Shown piece by piece: positions 39,303 to 58,939 of a DNA stretch of 64,000 bases. The translations under genes and the position numbers were made by a program. This DNA comes from Macrobrachium rosenbergii (taxonomy: Eukaryota; Arthropoda; Malacostraca; Decapoda; Palaemonidae): assembly GCF_040412425.1 (NCBI RefSeq), contig NC_089794.1, positions 5,707,331 to 5,771,330 on the forward strand, read 5' to 3'. Position 1 is the stretch's first letter, and the number at the start of each line of letters is the position of its first letter. Below the pieces are notes generated by a model that did no database searches, was not told the origin of the DNA, and was given only the letters and a program-made list of their open reading frames with translations.

Positions 39303-39664
39303 ACATAAGTAGTAATAGATAATTTTTATCAAATGCACAATCACTCATAAACCCAAAGAGCAGAGTTCTGCCATAACACGGGCAGAATACTTCGGAAAAT
39401 CTCCTGGATTGGAATTCCCTTCGATCAGAACACCCGACGCTTTTATGAGGTTCTTTTATTGCTGAAAAAAAAATGTCTTCGTATGATTACAGTTATTTTT
39501 GCAAATGCAGCAGTCAGAAGGGAACATAAAAATAATGTTAATACTTGAGGGAGATGGAGGAAATGTCTGAGGCTAATGTCAGTGACAGAGACGGAGAAAA
39601 TTGGTCTTGAATGGATTTTAAGAAAGGAAATCAAATAAAAAAATTATAAAGGACGCTAGGAGGG

Positions 39665-39749
<85 letters not shown>

Positions 39750-41030
39750 GTTAATGAGTTTGCGATGATGAAATACAAATGAAACGATAATAACAAACGG
39801 AAGAAGAAAAAATAACACGAAGGAAAAAAAGTTAACGTCGGGCATTGTTAATTTTGTTGGTGTGATACATCAGCGTTATAAAAAAAAGAACCCCAAAAAA
39901 GGGGGAAAAAGAGATGAAGAAAGAATGGACAGTCGTTGGCTATCGACCATGACATGGAATTTTCTTTATCTTATCTACTCGGTAATTACAAATTTTAAGT
40001 ATCTGGAACTATTATAACATTAACTCCATGTTGCTACCGCTTCCGGAAAATGTCTACTTTTTTATATTTTTGACAGCTGAATATTCATAAGTATGGAAAG
40101 AAGGAATGAGGAACTGATAATATTAACATAAAGTGATTGAGGTTTTATTCAAATTTAGGTTAACGTTCTTTGATTCCTAAGTAAGTTTTTTTTTTTTATT
40201 TCCATACTTAGGTATTTGCTGTGTTAAATATCAGATAAATACTTAATGTTTTTTTATGTTGAAAACTTGTTTGCTATGTAGAAACTAGTCTCCACCAAAT
40301 TATTGGTACATACAATTCATTTGACTTCTCATTATCTTAAAAACAATTTTATTTTAATAAAAGTAGAATTTTATTTATATATGCGATGCCATGGGATAAA
40401 CATTTTCACTCTTCAGTGCCGTTTGCAGAGTTACAAGGCTATTATATCGGAAGATTTCGTAACTCTGAACAAGCCCAAGGCAGAGTTCATCAGTTTAGTG
40501 AACGATTGGCCATGGAGTATGATAGCATCATTGCACATGCGCCAGGCGTGGCTGTTTACTGGAAATTATAATGCTGACCTCCTTGAAATCATGTTAATGT
40601 ATTTTCTACTAAATATTATAATTTTAAGGTGTTTTGCTACTTCTTACGGATAATGATTGTGGAACATGTGTCCCAAAGTTTCCTTCTGTAATCTCTAGAC
40701 AGTACGAGACCATTGACTTTGTTACTCTAATGAATTCACCACTGTGAATAGCGCCAACAATATCACTAAAGCTAATCGAAATTACAAGAAGCTCTCGTCG
40801 CTCATCCCACATTGGTTACTTGGATGTTGGCTGCAGATAGTTACTATAGCCCCCACACCAACACTTATCATTAAAAAAAAAACTATAAGCGGTAAACTAA
40901 CTTGGCAAAGATTAATATCATTACCAAGCCAGTGCCTACTTTATAGTTTTTCTTTTATTTTTGTTTAGCTGGTATTATTACTAACTGATGTTGCATCTCA
41001 GATTTGGAATCCAACAGTGAGTCTTCAGAG
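39303..41030 (+). repeat. Interspersed repeat S, copy 4, with inverted left block
   Basis: From about 39510 onward it follows copies 2 and 3 in the same orientation: the GAGATGG..AATGTC segment, CTTTATCTTAT near 39963, the TTGCACATGCGCCAGGCGTGG segment and TTTGGAATCCA near 41002. The leftmost ~200 bp (39303-39507) is reversed: CAGAGTTCTGCCATAA (about 39361) is the complement of TTATGGCAGAACTCTG at about 9238. An (AAT)n array sits at 39671-39745. The right part is truncated relative to copies 1-3. Confidence 0.78.
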
Positions 41031-42240
41031 GTTGATAAAAACACATACTTAGAAGTCCGAAATATACTAGATTTATTTCCATCAGTGTCCCTGTCATGGT
41101 AAAGGCGGACCCTTGTGTGTGTGTGTGTAACGTCTCTGGCTATTGGACCCAAAGAGAGAACACATTTCTGAAATCGAAGCGAATTCCTTTTCATCGAAAG
41201 ACTGAATCGGAGGCTATTGCCATTTTTAGATATATCCATCCCACGGAAAACTATGAAATCTTTAACTGATAATCAATCTTGGTTTCATGAATCATCTGTT
41301 TGTCATGTCCTATTAATATACTGAGTTGTACATGGGGAGATATCAAGAGCCATGGCTAAGATATTAAATAGTATGGATGCATCATTTGAGTTAATTATAT
41401 ATTGAGTCTTCTCACTTTTCCACGTGATTCTTTTCTTTTCTAAGTTAACATTGGACAATCATTGCCAAATGATCATACTTTAGTAAAGAGAAATGCATCT
41501 GCAGTGCATTTACAACAAAATGTATTCTCTATACAAGATAATAAAGAATAAAGAGTGCTGTTAGGGTTTAAGCAGTACTCAGTGGACGTTACTTCTCTGG
41601 TACTTATAATACTGAGCCACTGCTTTCTCACTTTGCATATCATTTAGGAGGCAAAGAAGACCCTACCTAACCTACATAGTTAAAGTGAAGCAGATCCACT
41701 TCGATCTCGCCCACTCCATTCAAGGTGTTTAACGTGGTTTCTCCTAAACAATGAAGAATTTTTTCGTTTTTCTTTTGTAAATAATATTCATATGGTAAAC
41801 CTCCTCTTCGAGGACTTGAACTCATGACCTGTGATTCATCAAGCCACATTTATATTCCCCAGCCAACTGTGCAGATTAACAGAAATCATGCAGTGAGGTA
41901 TCAGCCTCGATCAGGTTTCTTAAATGCTGACTGTATCAATTTAAGGCCGGGCTTTGTCCTTCCTGTAAGCTGCAAGACAATAACAGGTGGTCATTAGACA
42001 TGATATATCTATTTTGAATCTACAGTAGACACTTGCAACTTGACAGCAAAGGAACCAACAGGAAATAATCACGTACATATTTTAACTAAATTAAACTAAA
42101 AGAAAATAAAACTAGATTCTTCATACACCAAAAACTAAAGGTCATAAGCAGAACGTCGAACCCACATAAATACAATAACCCAACACCTCTATGTTCCACA
42201 TACACTCTCGCTTGTTGTATGTTGAGACCGCCCTTTTCTT
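41031..42240. other. Mostly unannotated; contains a SINE-like block
   Basis: No gene recognised. A TGTGTGTGTGTAACG stretch lies near 41114. The only structured part is the tRNA-like block listed at 41640-41885. Confidence 0.5.
41640..41885 (-). mobile_element. Possible tRNA-derived SINE fragment
   Basis: On the minus strand, CTGCACAGTTGGCTGGGGAA (about 41852-41871) fits a polymerase III A box. GAGTTCAAGTCCTCG (about 41806-41820) fits a B box almost perfectly at suitable spacing. It does not fold as an intact tRNA by eye. The body downstream is not shared with the other SINEs here, so this would be a separate family. A second copy would be needed to confirm it. Confidence 0.45.
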
Positions 42241-42263
42241 ATACTCTTAGACTGTACACACAC

Positions 42264-45012
<2,749 letters not shown>

Positions 45013-45043
45013 ATGTAGACTAAGTACAGCTGTTTCATACAAC

Positions 45044-45044
45044 A

Positions 45045-45123
<79 letters not shown>

Positions 45124-45362
45124 TCGGTAGATGAAACCGATTCACATGGAACAAGCACACACAGGTTATTGACTTGAAATTCAAGCTTCCAAAGAATGTT
45201 GGTTTCAACCTCCCACCGCAGACCCCACACTGCAGCAGAAACTGATCATGATACAGACAGTGATTTTTCATCGGCCTGGGGGAGATGCGACCCTGCAACA
45301 TCATAGTGGTAAGCCACGACATTACCACTATACCAGTGGACCAGCTAAATGATGATAGGCAA
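45044..45362 (-). mobile_element. tRNA-derived SINE with (TAA)n tail
   Basis: On the minus strand, TCCACTGGTATAGTGGTAAT (about 45324-45343) resembles the 5' end and A box of a Glu/Gly/Asp-type tRNA. GCAGGGTCGCATCTCCCCC near 45290 is a degraded B box. A ~170 bp body follows and ends in a (TAA)n tail (45044-45122), with no spacer. A tRNA-like head, body and simple-repeat tail is classic SINE layout. It is unrelated in body to the SINE at 4733 and 46326. Confidence 0.65.
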
Positions 45363-45499
45363 TTAAAATTCATTTAATATGTTCATATCTACTCTCGACG
45401 TTTCCTAATTTTCTCATGATTATATTTTCAAGGGCTCTAAAAAGTTTAAATAACACACAATTACCATAAAACTAAAATATAACATTTGGCCATACTGAA

Positions 45500-46700
45500 A
45501 TTTATTTTATTTAAAATCAAAATTCATTAAAAATCACCAAGTGAGACACTATTTTGGAGCAACCTTCCACCTGAACAAAAGAATCACAAGTGGAGAAAAA
45601 ATAAATAAAAAAAGAGAAAATATACCTCAAGACAAAAAGAGGAGTGGCAGTTGATCGTGTGTTTAATGGGGTGACAATTGTTTGATCAGTAAGGATTCTA
45701 AAAATAGGTACTTCGAGAATTTTTGGTGTTTGCCCTATGATTTGCAAAGTGAGTTTTACAGCTTTGAAAATGAGTCCTTATATTAGAATGTTCTAGATGC
45801 ATGAGTCTTCCACCTGTCCAGAAACTGGCCCCTGTGTGTAGATCCCACATGAATCCCGAGTTATACCTGAGGCATCCTTAAACCGAAACAGCGAACAGAT
45901 GGTCAGAGGATTCTTCACGATCAGGTTTACTCTTATGGTAGGTAAGTGTTTGTGTACTATCTGGGTAAACATTCTTCTAAAGGAGTTATCACAGGGATAG
46001 GGGAAGCTAGCAAAAAATTCCAGTTGGCAGGTAGAAGATATTGTACGGTAATTTTTGACAAACTCTTAATTACAAAATTAGCAGGAAAGCAGTTAGAAGT
46101 TAGTCGTAAACCTCTGTTCGAAATTAAAATAACATGTGTCTTAGAAATCTGAACCCAATTCAGTAAAGTTCGTTTTCTAAAAACTGCAGTGTTATAAGAA
46201 TTATTTTGCCTTTTGAAAAGGACGTCGAGAACGGGAAACTGATGATTGGACTTCCCCTCGCTGTTACAGTGTTGGGCATTAGCGTATTCAAGGAAAGAAT
46301 CGGCATGAGGATGATCCTGTTTGGAGAAAGTTAAGTATATCTTAGTTTAACCAGACCACTGAGCTGATTAACAGCTCTCCCAGGGCTGGCCCGAAGGATT
46401 AGATTTATTTTTACGTGGCTAAGAACCAATTGGTTATCTAGCAACGGGACCTACAGCTTATTGTGGAATCCGAACCATATCATAGCGAAAAATGAATTTC
46501 TATCACCAGAAACAAATTCCTCTTGTTCTTCACTGGCCGGTCGGAGATTCACACTCGCGACCAACAGAGTGGTAGCTGAGAACGGAACCCGCTCACCCAG
46601 CGAGAAACTCCCTGTTTGGATAGCAGGAAAGTATTATCAACGGGGTAAGGTATTTTCAAACATATATAAAACGAAAAAAAAGGCACCAAAAAGAAAATTT
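45500..46700 (-). pseudogene. Penelope-like element B, RT motif C to GIY-YIG, split by a SINE
   Basis: Minus strand. VDNTFLLSK (about 46625-46650) is the motif C region, with YVDD altered to PVDN. After the SINE (46326-46610) the frame resumes as QDHPHADSFLEYANAQHC, then FPVLDVLFKRQNNSYNTAVF (about 46200-46250) and LTSNCFPANFVIKSL (about 46070). After further shifts come VNLIVKNPLTICSLFRFKD (about 45880-45930) and a degenerate GIY-YIG end: ILGQTPKILEVPIFR reads as IGQTPKILEVPIFR (about 45700-45745), then TRSTATPLFVLRY near 45625. This order matches PLE C-terminal halves. Stops and shifts show it is dead. Confidence 0.82.
46326..46610 (-). mobile_element. tRNA-derived SINE, copy 2, with perfect 10-bp target-site duplication
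   Basis: Reverse-complement copy of the SINE at 4733-5028. The minus strand shows GTTCTCAGCTACCACTCTG, a GTGTGAATCTCCGACC B-box remnant, GGTCCCGTTGCTAGATAACC and GCCAGCCCTGGGAGAGC. CCTGTTTGGA occurs exactly at 46316-46325 and again at 46611-46620, a perfect target-site duplication. Removing the SINE and one repeat restores the PLE B reading frame. This fixes both element boundaries and relative age. Confidence 0.92.
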
Positions 46701-47340
46701 GGTCTATAAAGGCAGCTCAGACTGAAGGACTTTAAAACAATTTAATGGCTGTTTTAGGTTAAATTAGGCGCTTCTTTATCCAAGGAGAGGCTAAGGGCAC
46801 TAAAGAGAATTACTGATATTATTAGTATCTTGTATAAATATATGTCAATTATTTTGTTCAGACTGGGACCATGAGTATATAGAATCAGACTTAATTAGAT
46901 TAAGAGTTATTTGCATTAGCTACCCTATGTTAATGCAGGCTCTAAGAGGTTTGAAGGGATTATATTATTACATCTTGTTAGTACAGGGCCATTAAAGTCT
47001 TATGTGAAGAGATATATTAATTCAAGCATGTGATTATATACTCTTGACCTCTTTCTGGACAAGATGTTCATAAGAGATTAAAAGAGAAACTAAAGATTAT
47101 TGGTAATTCATATTAACGACCTCAGCCTCTACTTACTTAATCCAGTACTTGGGTTAATCCAAAGAGGATACTCTTCGTCTGGAGATCAGCCTCAAGTTTA
47201 TAAGTACAATTGCATGCATTAAAATGGTTTCATACCCCCTTTATCGTGTGTGGTTTTGTAAAACTGAGTTTCTTTGTCCTTTTTTCCCAACAGTAGGGGA
47301 AAGACTTACGCTCTGTTGCATCACTGTATTTTGCCGGAAT
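46701..47340. other. No recognised feature
   Basis: AT-rich. Possibly diverged upstream PLE B sequence, but I cannot trace RT motifs A or B in it. Confidence 0.5.
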
Positions 47341-47360
47341 ACACATACATACACAGACAC

Positions 47361-48587
<1,227 letters not shown>

Positions 48588-48589
48588 AC

Positions 48590-50478
<1,889 letters not shown>

Positions 50479-50481
<3 letters not shown>

Positions 50482-50990
50482 GCCTTCTAACCATAGAAAG
50501 TGACGATGGTGTTCCCTGAAGAATTTTCAAAAAAGCATAGGCAAAAATTTTAAGGAAAACGACCAAAAATTCACAAAAGTAAAAGCCACAAACATTGACA
50601 CATAGACGATCGTCCCTACCTGCAATGTACACATCACTTTCGCCCCGTTATAATATGCAAATTGGAGGCATCTCATAAATATCCCAGGACACGTACCTCC
50701 AGCTTTTGGGATGTTTGAAGATGCAAATTAAGACGATAATTTTTAGACCTGCGCTCTCCGTCAAGATGAGTTGCGCCTTGGGGTTTTACACGACTGCTGA
50801 CGGGGTAATAGGGAAACGAGATACAGAGAAGTGCGTTTGTTTTTAGGCAGCTGCAAAAAGATGAATAGCTCTATATAAAGTATGATACCCTTTACGATAT
50901 TATTCACTAAGAAATGAAAGGTGTAGCCTTTGAGAGGAATATTTTCTCAAAAAGCATTTTGCGATGTGATATTAATAGTTGCGTGAAAGG
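50479..50990. other. No recognised feature
   Basis: Ordinary-complexity sequence without recognisable coding or repeat content. Confidence 0.55.
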
Positions 50991-51676
<686 letters not shown>

Positions 51677-51679
51677 TAG

Positions 51680-52460
<781 letters not shown>

Positions 52461-52796
52461 GCTGCCATATAAACCCCCTCTAATCTCTTCCCCCTCTACC
52501 GACTTTTTGTTTAACTATTTTATTCCTAATGGTGTTTTTGTAGCTGCCTATCAATTTGAAATTATTTAGCTTCCTGTTGATGGGTGCAATTACAGTCCCG
52601 GACAACAACTCTATTGCACCCATCAACAGGAAGCTAAATAATTTCAAATTGATAGGCAGCTACAAAAACACCATTAGGAATAAAATAGTTAGAAACAAAA
52701 AGTCGGTAGAGGGGGAAGAGATTAGAGGGGGCTTTATATGGCAGCGTGTCTAGACTGTGAAGAAGGGTACTATGGCGAAATCTGAGAATATAACGT

Positions 52797-52820
52797 GCTC
52801 TCTGTCTCTCTCTATATATA

Positions 52821-52914
<94 letters not shown>

Positions 52915-52938
52915 TATATATAGAGAGAGACAGAGAGC
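52797..52938. repeat. Palindromic compound microsatellite CT-TA-TG-TA-CA-TA-GA
   Basis: GCTCTCTGTCTCTCTCTATA (52797) mirrors TATAGAGAGAGACAGAGAGC (52919-52938) exactly. Inside, TG (52821-52830) mirrors CA (52901-52913) around a TA core. Confidence 0.95.
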
Positions 52939-53710
52939 GAACATTCCCTGTAACCTTAAGAGTGCAATTTATTTCTTGTAATAAACAAGATTTCGTTGTG
53001 TAAGAAAAGAAATAAGAGAGTGTACGAAAATATATGTGGCCAAGCTAATTCTATATCCTTTTTATTTTCACGCATTGTAACCAAATTACAAATATAATTC
53101 ATTTGAAACTGGAGAGAGGGCTTTCCAAAGTGAATATTACAGCAGGGAAAGAGCGAGGGTGGATAGAACACTTTTATTTTCATTCTGAAGAAAAATCTGT
53201 GAAACAACATTAGCTACATTTTGTGACATTTATAGACGTCTAATTACATTTCAGTTTCATGGAAAATTTAATTATCTAACACTTAACTACAAGCAACTGA
53301 AAATTTTGAAGTATTTAGAAAAGTAAAACTTATTATAATCAAAATTAACTTTCTACCCCTAATTTACAAACAACAAAAACAAAAAAATAACGGGAGTGAT
53401 TCTAAGCACATAATGATTCATGTATCAAAATTTTGTTGGAACAAACCTGATAAATTAAGTAATGGACAATATCATTAAATTGTTGTAATAATGCCTTTCA
53501 TAGGAACTAAATTAACCTCACTGCGGATTTTCATTAGATGGGGAAGTGTTGCATTATTAATGTCTGGAGTATGAAATCCTTATCAGAATTATCAGTATCT
53601 ACATATCATGTTACATGATGAATAAGGACTTCACCTGTACGCTGAATAAGCTTCAGAATTGCCAGAGCAATTCGCTTTCATATTTACTTCCTTGAGTTTC
53701 AGATGAAAAT
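52939..53710. other. No recognised feature
   Basis: AT-rich, without coding or clear repeat content. TA microsatellite 53715-53800 follows. Confidence 0.55.
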
Positions 53711-53802
<92 letters not shown>

Positions 53803-53804
<2 letters not shown>

Positions 53805-54490
53805 CAAAGTCCAAGGCAGTTGCTTTAAACCTGATGAACAGCAACGAGTTAGGGGAGAAGGAGAATTCCCTTTTATTTCCTTTCAATGTACTTTTATTAT
53901 GCTGACGTTTCAGGACCATGTGTCCCATTTTCAAAGCTATAAATTAAAAAGACAACAGAATTAAAAATAGACTCAGATTTTAAAACGAGAAAAAAGAAAT
54001 TTTACATAAAAGTTTAAAAAGAAACATAACAGAAAGGAACAATGAATACCAAATAGTGCTGAAGGCAAAAGCTGAGTGACATTCAGGGTCCGTTTTGGTT
54101 CCAACGGAAACTCACGAGAGGTATAGAGGTGTTGACGTGGACTGAGTATTTAATTGGGAACTAGTTGTTTAATAAAAAGAGATTCTAGTATTGACAGTTG
54201 GTGGTCATTCGAGCTTTGCCTATTATTTTGAAATCCTTGTAATTGATATTATATTTGCATTTTTCCCGTGGTCTCTTATGCATGAAAATTCGGGGTTTGA
54301 TAATTTAGCACCCGTTCGGGAACTTACGCCACGATGAGAGTCTAATCTCACCTTCAACCTTTGATGACCTCAGGAGTCATATACCTGTTTAATTGCCCCA
54401 GATGTGACCTGGGGAAGTACGTGGGCTGAATGCATCTTCAGGGTCCTGCACAATAAATAACGACCAATATAAATTACATGAATTTGCAGG
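53803..54490 (-). pseudogene. Penelope-like element G, degenerate GIY-YIG end and 3' UTR
   Basis: Minus strand. The ACCCTGAAGATGCATT segment (about 54431) precedes a very degraded C-terminal domain with AKLSNPEFSCIRDHGK (about 54265-54312), DFKIIGKA (about 54215-54240) and ESLFIKQLVPN (about 54152-54184). A 3' UTR-like tail follows, with CCTGAAACGTCAGCATAATA (about 53893-53912) and an AATAAA at about 53893. It ends at the TA array (53715-53800). The pattern of small motifs matches PLE D just upstream on the same strand. Confidence 0.7.
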
Positions 54491-55420
54491 TTGTCTAAAA
54501 AAAATCGTTTATACACTGATTAAAAATGAAAACCAAAACTTCACACATACATAAAAGTACAGTCAAGACTGACAAAATTACACAAGACATTAAAAGCACA
54601 TATGTTTATTCAAAGTTCAGATAAAAAATAAAGAAAAAAGATGACAAAGTTAAGAAATATTTGAGGAGCACCGGGGGTCAACCTACCATGGCGAGAGATA
54701 AACAAAAACTAAAGGAATGTATATAAAAACAACAGGTTAAGAAAGGTACAAGGGCGTGGAGGTGGACTGGGTTTTTAACTGCGGAATAAGTTGCTTGATG
54801 AAGAGACTCTCGACGATCAATAATTCATTTGGGCTGGAGTTTTGACCCACAAAAATGAAATCGTCATATTTAATGGGAACTACATTTTTAGCTATGTTCA
54901 CGTATGCTGGACTGTTCGGGATTTGATAGTGAACTTCCAGTACGGAAACTAACTCCCTTGGGGCAGTCTATGCGAACCCTTATCCTCTAAGAAGAACCCA
55001 CGTAAGTTTCCAGACTACTGTACATCTGGGACAAGAATATTTGTACACTACCAGATTACATAAACGATCATTACATAAACCATAAACCAGATTACATGAA
55101 CGATCATTAAATCGAAACAAGGAGCCAATTGTGAGTGGATTAATAGGAATAAGTTTAACATTTAATGCAACAAAGTATTTTTGTACAATGTTAGTAAATT
55201 CAGCCCTTAAGGATTCATCGTGCAAATATGGGAATCGGACATAAAAGGGAAGCTTTATTAGCGCTAGTGCAAAACTCTTTATTAAGAACCCTGTAAATAA
55301 TCTTTTTGACGAGCTTGGTAGCAAAACAGTTATCAGTAAAATATGTTAAAAGAAGGGTAATTTCCGTATGAAAAACAGACCAGTTAGATGTAAGGGAGAC
55401 AGCTATATAAACAAGAGTAA
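54491..55420 (-). pseudogene. Penelope-like element D, RT end, linker and GIY-YIG
   Basis: Minus strand. ALIKLPFYVRFPYLHDESLR lies at 55190-55250, then EFTNIVQKYFVALNVKLIPI and NPLTIGSLFRFND (about 55100-55140). Next is a short in-frame duplication of a CNLVYGL/CNLVVYK segment (36 bp tandem, 55048-55110), then VVYKYSCPRC (about 55020-55050). A degraded GIY-YIG part follows: RVRIDCPKGVSFRTGSSLSN with a shift (about 54915-54970). The C terminus is LLIVESLFIKQLIPQLKTQS, ending at about 54748. 54491-54747 is 3' UTR-like and leads into PLE G. At its 5' side the element turns into the inverted repeat at 55230-55677. Confidence 0.82.
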
Positions 55421-55677
55421 AAATAGAATTAAATTTAAAATTACGAAAACAAGAGCTAGGTTTGGGAAATAATTTTTATTTTTGTATATAGAGCTGTCTA
55501 CCATCCATCTAACTGGTCTGTTTTCATAAGGAAATTACCCTTCTTTTAACATATTTTACTGATAACTGCTTTCCTACCAAGCTCGTCAACAGGATTATTT
55601 ACAGGGTTCTTAATAAAGAGTTTTGCACTAGCGCTAATAAAATAAATGTTCCTAACCTTCCCTAATATGCCCGATTA
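55230..55677. repeat. Inverted repeat of PLE sequence, ~190 bp arms
   Basis: The left arm (55230-55410) and right arm (55485-55677) are reverse complements. Examples: AAAACTCTTTATTAAGAACC (55270) with its complement near 55610; CCGTATGAAAAACAGACCAGTTAG-type text (55365) with its complement near 55510. Both arms encode the same PLE RT-end stretch, with LTYFTDNCFPTKLV readable on the plus strand of the right arm. The spacer is ~75 bp. Confidence 0.93.
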
Positions 55678-56089
55678 GACATAATGAAAATTTTTGCTTA
55701 AATAATGAAAATGTTAAAATGTTATGTAAAATTGTTATACTAGCATACATGGCTGCGCATTGCATACCTAGCAGTTAATATCAAGATGGAAGTAGGCTGA
55801 TTTCAGTTTAAGTGCAGAACCAGAATTCGAAGGTAATGTGTACAACAAAGCATCCTCCCAGTATTGTGCGCATTTCCATGTACTGTTCTTGTTTCACCTA
55901 CTCTGTGATTCACCTACTCTCTCATACTAACTTCCTGTACAATATACACAAAAACTGAAAAGAATCTGCTGTTTCATTCCTCTCACCCTCCATATATAAA
56001 ATTTACTGTACATATTCATAGTCCCCTTTTACCTCAAAACCTTGCTCTTGATGACTGTTAATCTCAGCGCTCCTCTCTTAAAAAAATAT
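55678..56089. other. No recognised feature
   Basis: Continuation beyond the PLE palindrome. Possibly diverged PLE sequence for the first ~60 bp (IMKIFA-like), otherwise unassigned. Confidence 0.45.
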
Positions 56090-56420
56090 TTAAATCCTTC
56101 CGTGGTCGCTGGATTTTCTCCTCATTATCCCTAATCAGTAAAATATCAACTGCAAAAAATCAGCTATTCAACAACCTATCCAATTATTGTACTTGGTACC
56201 CATAACTACTGCGCTTTCTCCGACTTCTTGCTTAACTTAATCCTTAGAGAGATTTAAAGAGCATGGAAGCATATCACACCCTTGTCTCAGCCCAGTTTTT
56301 ACACCAAACCAGTCACCCTCCCGCCTACAACCTTTAACACTTGCATCATAAAAACTATACCTATATACCACGCATCTTCAACACCGTCCACACTGACTCA
56401 ATCACTTTATCAGAAAAGAA
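56090..56420 (-). pseudogene. LINE reverse-transcriptase fragment
   Basis: Minus strand, read through shifts: ESVWTVLKMRG.., GWFGVKTGLRQGCVM-like text (TGLRQGCDM is direct near 56285; motif B region), LFNLSKD.., VMGTKYNNWIGRLL (about 56185-56215), and FAVDILLIRDNEEKIQ (about 56110-56155), in which FADD-type motif C appears as FAVD. This is about 110 residues of the RT palm. No flanking LINE domains are seen. It is a third or fourth distinct LINE remnant in the window; clade unassigned. Confidence 0.65.
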
Positions 56421-57335
56421 GGAACTCTAAAGGTCAGAATAATAACGTCAGGGATTTATTTTTTTTATAAAACCATCAATGATAGGTATTATAATTTAAG
56501 GCTGAATAGGAACTGGGTTTTGCCAACAGAACAAGCTGCTTTGAGAAAATTTTAAAATGTTTTCATTTTTTTTATAATAAGAAAGATAAGTTTGAAACTC
56601 ATATTTAGATAATTTTTATTCTTAAACTGAAAATATGAAGAATAAAAAGAATTGATACTATATTTTATAATTATCAATGATCGTATATGTAGTAGTGGTA
56701 ATACTTAATGGGAAGCCATCAATAGTAATAAGAGCAACAACAACAAAAACAACAATAATAGTAATAATAATTCAAAGTCTACTACAATAATTGTATGCTA
56801 AACATTCTGTCTTACCATGCCATTTATTTAAAAATATTGTTAGTTTAATAGCCAACAAAAACTAAACCGATGGGAACATAGTCAGCCATATTATTTTTCA
56901 AATACCTTTTATTTATGAATTATAATCTGAGTGCTTTTGTCCTCAGGCAGTGCCTATGACGCAGTCCACATTAGCAATGCGTTGCGGGGAATTCCATTGG
57001 CAGTTATCATTTGCATACATCGATTGGCGATAGATCACCACCATCAACGACACATCACTATTCGGGTAATCTGATTGGCATTTTCTTCGTGTTGAGAACA
57101 GAACAATTTATTATTTACTATTCTAAACTTCAAAAGACATAACATCTGGTTAAAACACAGGCATCTTCTAAATATTTTGATAACCGTATTTTTTTTTATT
57201 TAGTTTATTTCACTTGAGTCGTTGGAATCAGTATTTTCTTTTAAATAAAAATTCTTACTTGAACGCGCATATTCTTGCAGAAGGTTAAACCAAATCATTT
57301 TTTGTGTTGTAAGGTGCATATGAAGCGGCAAAAAG
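56421..57335. other. No recognised feature
   Basis: AT-rich with short (AAC)n/(AAT)n stretches near 56738-56770. No coding or RNA gene recognised. Confidence 0.55.
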
Positions 57336-58225
57336 ACTATGTATCAAACCAGAAAGAACCTTACAAACAAAAAAATTTTGCTTGTTCTGCCTTATAATAA
57401 TAGTATGAAAGATATCCCTCATCTTCTTAAGAATTTTGGTGTTAATGTCGCATTTAAGAACAATACAACAATGAAAATGTACTTATCAAGAACTCCCAGA
57501 CAATATTAAAGGGCGTGTATATAAAATTCCGTGTAAGTCTTGTGACAACTTTTATATTGGCCAAACCGGGAAAGCACTGGAAAAAGAATTGAACAACATA
57601 AGAAATGTGTGAGATATGCACAAGGAACAGTGGTATATTTGTACATGTTAGTGAGAACAATCATGCTATCAACTGGGAAGGGGCAAAAGGATTGTATATT
57701 CTAATAATGCACTGGAAAGGAACATCATTGAATCTAGCTTCATAAATGAAAGTTACAACCATAATATGAATATCAGTCAAGGGATGTATAAACTTGATCC
57801 TTTAATATCAAAAGAAATTTGTAAATTGTTTAAACTTTTAAGGTAGGCAGTAGAGATATATGAAAATAGGGATTATCATATTTGTAAACACAGTACGAGG
57901 GTAGTAATGTTAATGAGTTTCCAAACCTGCCTTCATGACACCTGTCAGGTGTGGATCTGAGGTGGGTATGGTCTGTTTATCAGCAATGTCCCCTGAGAGT
58001 CTATTGTGATTTTTAGCCAAATGAGTTTTTAAGCGTACTCCTACCTCGACACCGGCCTGAGTGGGGATATGGAGCCTCTAACGGTTGTGTATGTTCGTCA
58101 GTACTGTTCTTGTAGTATATATTGTGACTTCACACTCTGTATCAGTCCTTCTGTCAATGGCTTTGAAATAAAGTCGAAACCGGTCAGACCTACACCCTCT
58201 GTTTCTTATTTTTCACCTGTGGTAA
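57336..58225 (+). pseudogene. Penelope-like element E, GIY-YIG domain and 3' UTR
   Basis: Plus strand. KILLVLPYNNSMKDIPHLLK (about 57372-57430) and [16 protein letters not shown] are the linker. After a shift, [20 protein letters not shown] (about 57512-57571) carries the two Cys of the CCHH-like linker and an intact YIG core of [23 protein letters not shown] follows with a 1-base slip near 57582. Further shifts lead to VSENNHAINWEGAKRIVYSN (about 57650-57705) and the C terminus NIIESSFINESYNHNMNISQ, ending at a TAG near 57844. A 3' UTR follows with an AAATAAAGTCGAAACC segment (about 58166) and meets TA repeats at 58226. It is the best-preserved GIY-YIG core in the window, but frameshifted. 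Confidence 0.88.

Positions 58226-58939
<714 letters not shown>

Noticed and set aside
57858..58225. Hammerhead ribozyme in the PLE E 3' UTR
   Set aside because: A GTCGAAACC box is present, but no CTGANGA box lies at proper spacing upstream.
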